A DNA stretch of 64,000 bases from M3007 sp046296435 (GTDB lineage Bacteria; Bacteroidota; Bacteroidia; Chitinophagales; Saprospiraceae): the NCBI GenBank assembly GCA_046296435.1, contig JBKBLI010000007.1:1-64000 (forward strand). The letters run 5' to 3'. Every line of letters begins with the position of its first letter. Position 1 is the first letter of the stretch. Below are positions 58,651-64,000 of the stretch, piece after piece. The translations under genes and the position numbers were made by a program. The notes beneath the pieces are model-generated. The model saw only the letters and a program-made list of their open reading frames with translations. It did not search any database and was not told the DNA's origin.

Positions 58651-59820
58651 TTATGGTTTGGCGATCAGCTTGGAGAAGCGCAGCGGGTCGCCGGGTCGCA
58701 AAAACATCACGCCGGTCACGGCAATGGTGTCGCCGGCCTGCAGACCCTTGGTTACTTCGACCCATCCGGCCTGCCGAATGCCAGTCTCAACGGTCACGAA
58801 TTCGGCTTTCCCGTTGCGACTCACAATGATCTGTTTGTTGCGCGCCTGAGGGATAATCGCCTCGGCAGGCGTGAACAGCGCTTCGCGATTGGCGCCAAGG
58901 TCAACGCTTACATTGGCAAAAGCGCCGGGAATGAGCGCTGGATGCTGGGCGCGCAGGATAGCGCGCACCTGCAAGTTGCGGGTCTGCTCGTCGATGCGCT
59001 GTTCGGTGGCGATTACCTCCGCATGGAAAGTCTCTGCCGCGCCCTGCACCGCAAACCTGACAGTCTGGCCGATGCGAATGGCGGAGCCGTACTTTTCGGG
59101 TATCGTGAAGTCGAGTTTGGGGGAACCGACGGCCCGGATGCTGCCCAGGGGCGTGGCGGGCGTGACGTACGCGCCCGGACTGATACGCCGCAGGCCGAGG
59201 TAGCCGTCGTAGGGCGCTGTGACGCGCATGCGGTCTATTTGGATGCGCAACAGATCAATTTCCGATTTGAGCGTTTGCGCTTGCAANNNNNNNNNNNNNN
59301 NNNNNNNNNNNNNNNNNNNNNNNNNNNNNNNNNNNNNNNNNNNNNNNNNNNNNNNNNNNNNNNNNNNNNNNNNNNNNNNNNNNNNNACGGCCAGGTCGTA
59401 GTCCTGCTGGCTGACGCCTTTGACGCGCAGCAATTCGCCGAGGCGCTGCTCGGTGATTTGCGCCTGTTTGAGTTGCAATTCGACCTTTTGTAATTGGGCG
59501 CGCAGATCATCGTCAAACAATCGCGCCACTACTTCCCCCTTGCGCACCAGGCGCCCTTCGGGCATGTTGAGCGCGACAACCCTTCCGGGCGCCTCCGCGT
59601 GCAACTGCGTCTCCTCTGCGGGTATCAAAGCGCCGGGGGCCTGCACCGTCTGTGCCATTCGCGAGGCTTGGGCGATGTAGCCCTCCACGGCGGTTACCTC
59701 ATAGACGTTCTTCCCCTCGTTTGGGCTTGGCGTTCCAGCGCCCTTGTCGGCACTTTTTTTACAAGAAAAAAACATCGACAAAGCGAAGCCGGCAAATGCG
59801 ATAATGAAAAAAAAACGCAT
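58651..59820 (-). CDS. RND-type efflux periplasmic adaptor (membrane fusion protein)
   Basis: A lipoprotein of about 389 aa with a 100-base gap. ATG 59820 gives MRFFFIIAFAGFALSMFFSC, ending at a lipobox Cys near 20; the longer frame to 60021 overlaps queD and is spurious. Order: first beta-barrel/lipoyl half (TQLHAEAPGRVVALNMPEG), helical hairpin (QLQKVELQLKQAQITEQ, interrupted by the gap), second lipoyl half (RVTAPYDGYLGLRRISPGAYV), beta-barrel (KLDFTIPEKYGSAIRIGQTV) and membrane-proximal domain. It links an RND pump to a TolC channel. No pump gene is present here; a TolC-like protein lies divergently at 60596. Confidence 0.9.
   Translation of the reverse strand: MRFFFIIAFAGFALSMFFSCKKSADKGAGTPSPNEGKNVYEVTAVEGYIAQASRMAQTVQAPGALIPAEETQLHAEAPGRVVALNMPEGRLVRKGEVVARLFDDDLRAQLQKVELQLKQAQITEQRLGELLRVKGVSQQDYDLAXXXXXXXXXXXXXXXXXXXXXXXXXXXXXXXXXXLQAQTLKSEIDLLRIQIDRMRVTAPYDGYLGLRRISPGAYVTPATPLGSIRAVGSPKLDFTIPEKYGSAIRIGQTVRFAVQGAAETFHAEVIATEQRIDEQTRNLQVRAILRAQHPALIPGAFANVSVDLGANREALFTPAEAIIPQARNKQIIVSRNGKAEFVTVETGIRQAGWVEVTKGLQAGDTIAVTGVMFLRPGDPLRFSKLIAKP
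59287..59386. other. Sequence gap (100 N)
   Basis: Undetermined bases in the hairpin region of the RND adaptor gene. The frame is kept. Confidence 0.95.
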
Positions 59821-59962
59821 GGATTGACGTTGTGAAACGGGTTTAGGCAAAAACGCAAAAACAAACCCTAGATTGCAAATCAAAGGCACCAATGCCTGAA
59901 TGCATGCTCCAAGGGGAACGCCGGGATCGCGGTCTTGAGAGCGTCGCGGGCGCCAGATTGCT

Positions 59963-60373
59963 TCATGCGGGGTATTCGACATAGTTGCGCGGCGTCTCGT
60001 ACAAGCGCACCGCGAGCGCATGGGTTTGCGGAATATGATCGCGCAGAATACGCCAGATCACTACGCAGATATTTTCGGCTGTGGGGATCAGGTCCCTGAA
60101 TTCTGCGGTATCGAGATTCAGATTCTTGTGGTCAAACCTGTGTTCGATCTGTTCTTTGATCAGAAGCGACAGCCAGCCCAGATCAATGACCATGCCCGTA
60201 TCGGGGTCGATGGGGCCGCTTACTTTTACCTCCAGTTCGTAGTTGTGGCCGTGATAATTGGGGTTGTTGCACAAGCCAAACGTCTCGCGGTTTTTTTCGT
60301 CGCTCCAGGCCGGATTGTGGAGTCTGTGCGCGGCATTGAAGTGGGCGCGGCGGAATGCGGATATATGCGTCAT
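59963..60373 (-). CDS. queD: 6-carboxy-5,6,7,8-tetrahydropterin synthase QueD
   Basis: Makes 6-carboxytetrahydropterin from dihydroneopterin triphosphate, an early step of queuosine synthesis. The length is 136 aa, usual for QueD/PTPS. Zinc ligands are in FNAAHRLHNP (His about 16) and NYHGHNYELEV (two His near 41-43). The catalytic Cys lies in GLCNNPNYHG (about 35), and the FDHKNLNLD and PTAENICVVIW segments (Glu in TAEN) complete the signature. QueG at 21192 completes the same pathway, but the genes are 39 kb apart. The RND adaptor gene follows on the same strand. Confidence 0.94.
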   Translation of the reverse strand: MTHISAFRRAHFNAAHRLHNPAWSDEKNRETFGLCNNPNYHGHNYELEVKVSGPIDPDTGMVIDLGWLSLLIKEQIEHRFDHKNLNLDTAEFRDLIPTAENICVVIWRILRDHIPQTHALAVRLYETPRNYVEYPA

Positions 60374-60484
60374 GGGTTTGAAAAAAATAAGACAGGCCTC
60401 AAGGGACCAAGCTCACCTGAAACATTCGTCCCTGAAAATTGTTTCGCTGCCATTGCGGCGGACTTCCGGGTAATTGCTCCTATC

Positions 60485-60505
60485 CGCTTTTTTTTGAAAA
60501 AAGGG
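60485..60505. repeat. T/A-tract motif
   Basis: CGC-T8-G-A6-GGG, between divergent queD and the TolC-like gene. Confidence 0.45.
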
Positions 60506-60595
60506 AAAAAACGGCTCGCCTTGGTTTCGGGCTCTTTCGTCCCCAAACCACGCGTCCTTTACGCATAACAAAAAAATATCCTGCTAAAGCGTTCT

Positions 60596-61903
60596 ATGAA
60601 CCATACGCTTCAAACCCTTTTCAGGCTTTTTATGGCGCTGTTGGTCGTCCGTAGCGCCGCCGCCCAATCCCTGCTCACGCCCGAAGAAGCCGTGCGCATC
60701 GCGCTCGAAAACAACTTTGCCATACGACTCAGCGCTTTTGACGCCGATATTGCCCGACTAAACAACACAAAAGCCAACGCCGGAATGCTTCCGCAGGTCA
60801 ACCTCGTGGCGAACGAAACCTTTACCCTGAGCGCATTCCAGCAAGAACTGGCCAATGGCAACGAGTTTAGATCGCCCGGCGCTCCATTCAACAATTTCAA
60901 CGCCGGCGTACAACTCTCCTGGACCCTATTCGACGGGCGGCGCATGTTTATAGCCAAACGCCGCTTAGAAGCCCTCGAAGTCCTCGGCGAGCGCCAACTG
61001 CAGTTCAGCGTTATGCAGACGACGGCTTCGGTGCTGGTTCAGTACTACGCCCTGGCGCAGAGTCGCATGCAGGAAAAAGCCCTATCAGAGGTGATTAGCC
61101 TGAACGAAGAGCGGCTCCGCATCGCCGAAGCCCGTCTGGCAGCCGGCATGGCTCCGCAGACGGAAGTCCTGCAGGCGCGTATCGACCTCAACCAGCGCCG
61201 CGCCGACCTCCTCCTTCAGCAAAACGTGTCGCTCGCTTCCCGCCGCGCGCTCAATGTCTTGCTCGCGCGCGACCCGGACACTCCCTTCAGCGCTTACGAT
61301 ACCGTCCAGATCAACTACGCGCCCAATCCGCAGGCCCTGCTCGACGCCGCGCTTGCCCAAAATCCCCAACTCCTCGCCTTGCGCCAGAACGCCATTGCCG
61401 CCGCTTTAGCTGCCGACGAGGTCCGCACGCTCGGCGCGCCAAGGGTGGTCGGTTTGGGTCAGTTCAACGCTCTGCGCACCGACAATGGCGCCGGCTTCCT
61501 GCGCAGCAACTCACAAGCGGGTCTAAGCCTCGGTTTGGGCTTCGTCATGCCGCTATACACCGGCGGCGATCTGCGCCGACAGGCTGAAGTGGCCAAAAAG
61601 CAAGCCCTGCAGTCCAAGACCCTCAGCGACGAGCGCGAGTTGCTCGTCAGACAGGAACTCGCGCAAAGCATCGCCGACTATGAGCTTCAACGACAGTTGC
61701 TCGCCTTCGAGGAGGCCAATGTGTTGACCGCCCGCGAAAATCTGGCGGTCAGCACCGAACGCTTTCGGCTTGGCCAAACCACGCCCCTCGAAACCCAACA
61801 GGCGCAGGCCAGTCTCGAGCAGTCCCTCGCCCGACGCAACCAATTGCTCCTTCAACTCAAAAACACGGAGATCTCCCTGCGCTTCCTGAGCGGAGATCTG
61901 TGA
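60596..61903 (+). CDS. TolC-family outer membrane efflux protein
   Basis: Outer membrane channel of tripartite export systems, 435 aa. The signal peptide MNHTLQTLFRLFMALLVVRSAAAQ leads to a body of paired outer-membrane-efflux domains with long coiled-coil helices (SLLTPEEAVRIALENNFAIRL, QARIDLNQRRADLLLQQ, TTPLETQQAQASLEQSL). FNNFNAGVQLSWTLFDG and GLGFVMPLYTGGDLRRQ mark the two beta/alpha barrel repeats. No N-terminal lipobox is seen. The RND adaptor at 58651 could be its partner even though queD separates them and the genes are divergent. No T/A motif or terminator follows immediately. Confidence 0.92.
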   Translation: MNHTLQTLFRLFMALLVVRSAAAQSLLTPEEAVRIALENNFAIRLSAFDADIARLNNTKANAGMLPQVNLVANETFTLSAFQQELANGNEFRSPGAPFNNFNAGVQLSWTLFDGRRMFIAKRRLEALEVLGERQLQFSVMQTTASVLVQYYALAQSRMQEKALSEVISLNEERLRIAEARLAAGMAPQTEVLQARIDLNQRRADLLLQQNVSLASRRALNVLLARDPDTPFSAYDTVQINYAPNPQALLDAALAQNPQLLALRQNAIAAALAADEVRTLGAPRVVGLGQFNALRTDNGAGFLRSNSQAGLSLGLGFVMPLYTGGDLRRQAEVAKKQALQSKTLSDERELLVRQELAQSIADYELQRQLLAFEEANVLTARENLAVSTERFRLGQTTPLETQQAQASLEQSLARRNQLLLQLKNTEISLRFLSGDL

Positions 61904-62014
61904 CGGGGCCTGCGATGCCCGATCCCGCGGCGATCTGCGCCGTCGCGCAGCGCGGGCCACGATGCCTTGAGCGCCTCAGGAAAGGGGCGCGCCGCGCCGT
62001 ATTTGCAAGGCGGC

Positions 62015-64000
62015 CTATTGTTCAGTTTGGCCCTCCGCTTCGCGCAGTTCCAGGAGCAGGTCGTTGAAGAGGCGCACGCTGTCAGTCTCCAGACGGCGCG
62101 CTTCGGACAGTTGGAAGCGGTAGTCGAAATTAAATCGGTAGTTGTCCGGGTGGTTGTCGGATAGCGGAAAGAAGCCGGCCAAGGTATCGTACCAGACGAT
62201 GCGGCCCCGGTGGGTGAGTTCGAGGATCGGAAGCTGGAGATATTCGGTTTTGGGCATGTATCGGTATAGGGCCATCAGGCGCAGGATCACAGAGACGGCG
62301 GCCGCGCGCTCCGGCAGCCCATTCTCTTTTCTGTAAGGGCTGACTTCCCTCTCGTAATACTTGATCAATTCGTTGTAGCGACGTTCGGCGATGCGCTCAC
62401 GGGTCTCGAATGCGGGATAGCGATCAGGGTACAAGTGTGTGAGCGAGCGCAGCGTGTCTATGGCCCCGAACGGTATTTTGCCCGCGCTGGATAAGTTGAC
62501 CAAGCCATGGTCGGGGTGTATCTCGGTCCATGGAAGCCTGTGTTCCAGGGTCAATTCTTCGTACACGAAGTCCAGATAAGTCGGATCGGGGTGTATGCGG
62601 TAACATTCGATTGCACAGGACAGCAGGATTTCCAACTGTGTGCGCTTCTCTTCCCGTCCTCCGGGGATTTTTTCGTAATCGACTTTGATGCTTTTGTGGA
62701 AAATGTTGTGCGCGATGCGGCTGCGTATGTGCGCGTCATCCTGGTCGATACCTCGGAATCGCATGGTCTTTTGCAGGTTGGCGAGCGCTTCGAAATTCAT
62801 GGCGACGCTTTGGTTGACGGTATTCAGATGGCCGCCGCTGAGCGTAAACCACAGGAGCGCTCCATCGCCGACAAGTTCCCGGATGATATCGTCTAAGAAA
62901 CCGTTTCCGTCGTTCGGATAGGCGTAGTATTGTCTGGCCCAGCGTTTCAGGCATTCGATCACCTCGCGGCGCGCATCCTCTTCGGGCATGCGCCGCCAAT
63001 CCCTGTAGGCCAATTGGTCCAATACGCGGCGATAACGGCGGAGCGTATCGTCGCAATACTGGAGCCAGATTTCGCGATGCAGGTTGGGTTCGGTGATCAG
63101 CCAGGCATCTACTCCGGAATGGTCTTTGATGATTTTTTCGACGAGCGCCATCGGATCGAACCGGTATCTGCGGCAATCCGGATGGGATACGGGTTGCCCG
63201 TCTTCGTTGAGGTCGAACCACCGGATGGGCAGGGTATGGCGGGTGTCGGGCGAGAGTAAGAGATTGGGCAGCAGTTGCTCGAGCGCCAGGCGTCTGAACG
63301 AAAGGGTGTCGTCGGTATGCAGCACATGGCCATACAACTTGTGTCCGACCATGCAGGCGTTCACGTAGCGTATAACGGATTCGCGCCAATCCGTCAGGTT
63401 GCGCCGGCGTTCCTGTTCGTACAGATAGCGCGCAGACAGTTCGTCGCGCCGCGCCAGCAAGCGGAGCAGCAGATTTTCGCGCAGTTCGGCTTCTATACTT
63501 TGCGGTTTCCAGTACGTGTACCGCGCCGATTCTGTCTGATTGCGTTTTTCTTCGAATTGCAGTTGCTCGATCAGTTCTTTGACCTGGCTTTCGACCTCGA
63601 TGTCCGTCTCGGCGACAAAGCGCATTTCGCCCGCCGCATCGAAATAGACGCTGCGCACCCAGTGGAGTTTGCCGCCGCCGCACAGTTCGTTGATCGCCAC
63701 TTTCAGAAAACTCTGATACGGACTCAGCAGTCGGAAGAGCAAAGGCGCCGCCTCGATACACCGCTTTACGACGGCGCGGTTGGCGGGCGGCTGCACGTCG
63801 TGGTGTCCGGTATCGAGCGTGTAATTGTCCGGAATGGCACTGTACAGACGCATGAAGGCGTCGGCCAGTTCTTCGGTGACTGCCTGACAATTGTAATCGC
63901 CGGCGCGGCTTGCGCAGCAGCCTTTGCGCTGATACTCATAGAATCGCGATGCGTACAGCGCTGCGTATTCCAGTAGGTTTCCGCGTTGGTTGACCCAATC
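62015..64000 (-). CDS. Large protein of unknown function, 5' end beyond the window
   Basis: The frame is open from the window edge (64000) to a stop at 62015, so the gene is incomplete at its start; the ATG at 63853 is internal. At least 661 aa are visible. It appears soluble, alpha-helical and rich in charged and aromatic residues (ELIEQLQFEEKRNQTES, YLRNRYYFELEE-like pairs are absent). Recognisable features are regular helices such as FRLLSPYQSFLKVAINEL, DFVYEELTLEHRLPW, and a Trp/Arg-rich centre (LKRWARQYYAYPNDGNGFLDDII). I identify no family, signal peptide or catalytic motif. It is convergent with the TolC-like gene, 111 bp away. Confidence 0.75.
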   Translation of the reverse strand, partial: DWVNQRGNLLEYAALYASRFYEYQRKGCCASRAGDYNCQAVTEELADAFMRLYSAIPDNYTLDTGHHDVQPPANRAVVKRCIEAAPLLFRLLSPYQSFLKVAINELCGGGKLHWVRSVYFDAAGEMRFVAETDIEVESQVKELIEQLQFEEKRNQTESARYTYWKPQSIEAELRENLLLRLLARRDELSARYLYEQERRRNLTDWRESVIRYVNACMVGHKLYGHVLHTDDTLSFRRLALEQLLPNLLLSPDTRHTLPIRWFDLNEDGQPVSHPDCRRYRFDPMALVEKIIKDHSGVDAWLITEPNLHREIWLQYCDDTLRRYRRVLDQLAYRDWRRMPEEDARREVIECLKRWARQYYAYPNDGNGFLDDIIRELVGDGALLWFTLSGGHLNTVNQSVAMNFEALANLQKTMRFRGIDQDDAHIRSRIAHNIFHKSIKVDYEKIPGGREEKRTQLEILLSCAIECYRIHPDPTYLDFVYEELTLEHRLPWTEIHPDHGLVNLSSAGKIPFGAIDTLRSLTHLYPDRYPAFETRERIAERRYNELIKYYEREVSPYRKENGLPERAAAVSVILRLMALYRYMPKTEYLQLPILELTHRGRIVWYDTLAGFFPLSDNHPDNYRFNFDYRFQLSEARRLETDSVRLFNDLLLELREAEGQTEQ

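Noticed and set aside
62736..63890. A 384-codon minus-strand frame within the last gene
   Set aside because: It overlaps the frame that is open to the window edge, is Arg-rich and has no recognisable fold.
1..64000. CRISPR arrays, tRNA or rRNA genes, insertion sequences, prophage genes
   Set aside because: No regularly spaced repeats, cloverleaf signatures, transposase or integrase motifs were found on either strand by reading.

Overview
The window looks like a chromosomal segment of a gliding, type IX secretion (T9SS) bacterium of the Bacteroidota, most likely close to the Saprospiria. The evidence is: a short primary sigma factor without a region 1.1 extension; promoters of the TTTG-N20/21-TAnnTTTG type; a gldF-type ABC permease; two secreted proteins with T9SS C-terminal sorting domains; a giant SprB/HYR/lamin-tail surface protein; a TonB-dependent receptor of the CarboxypepD_reg type; and many lipoproteins. 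GC content appears moderately high. No tRNA, rRNA, CRISPR array, transposase or phage gene was seen. Seven N runs of 97-100 bases interrupt genes, and every one keeps the reading frame.

Layout. 1-4371 (minus): 5' part of a giant secreted adhesin-like protein, cut by the window edge. 4.9-8.7 kb: DUF3298 protein, alanine dehydrogenase, a TrpG/PabA-type glutamine amidotransferase and a CvpA-family membrane protein. 8.9-12.1 kb: MBOAT acyltransferase with an SGNH-like partner, then gldF. 12.3-21.0 kb: two LpxD paralogues flanking a TonB receptor/beta-helix lipoprotein pair, a small lipoprotein and the primary sigma factor. 21.2-25.2 kb: queG followed at 9 bp by a fusion of an EAD11-like domain, a trypsin-like protease and a TIR domain, then a DUF1573 lipoprotein overlapping endonuclease III. 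25.2-33.7 kb: a helical protein, a large T9SS substrate, aldehyde dehydrogenase, an HD-Pycsar-effector (PycTM) fusion and a polyprenol-phosphate mannosyltransferase. 33.9-42.2 kb: tail-specific protease, small secreted protein, MFS transporter, lipoprotein, GT-C glycosyltransferase, BASS transporter and 3-methyladenine glycosylase. 42.4-47.9 kb (minus): glnS, argS, methyltransferase, 23S pseudouridine synthase, lipoprotein. 48.1-54.4 kb: LuxE-like enzyme, then an outer-membrane assembly operon (PpiC-like lipoprotein, SurA, BamA). 54.7-64 kb: second T9SS substrate, small gene, arginyl-transferase-like protein, conserved small protein, RND adaptor and queD (minus), TolC-like protein, and a large unknown protein running off the right edge.

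The strongest candidates for unusual biology are the EAD11-trypsin-TIR protein (22149-23729), a self-contained conflict or signalling effector whose TIR lacks the usual catalytic glutamate, and the HD-PycTM fusion (31744-32979), which joins a nucleotide phosphohydrolase-like domain to a cyclic-nucleotide-type membrane effector. A T-tract/A-tract near-palindrome also recurs in many intergenic gaps and matches no standard feature. The sigma-factor/lpxD2 junction carries a consensus promoter directly upstream of a strong terminator.

Functionally the segment is mostly envelope biogenesis (LpxD, Bam/SurA, TonB receptor, O-acylation, RND/TolC parts), tRNA and translation functions (GlnS, ArgS, QueG, QueD, pseudouridine synthase), and secreted or gliding functions (GldF, T9SS cargo).
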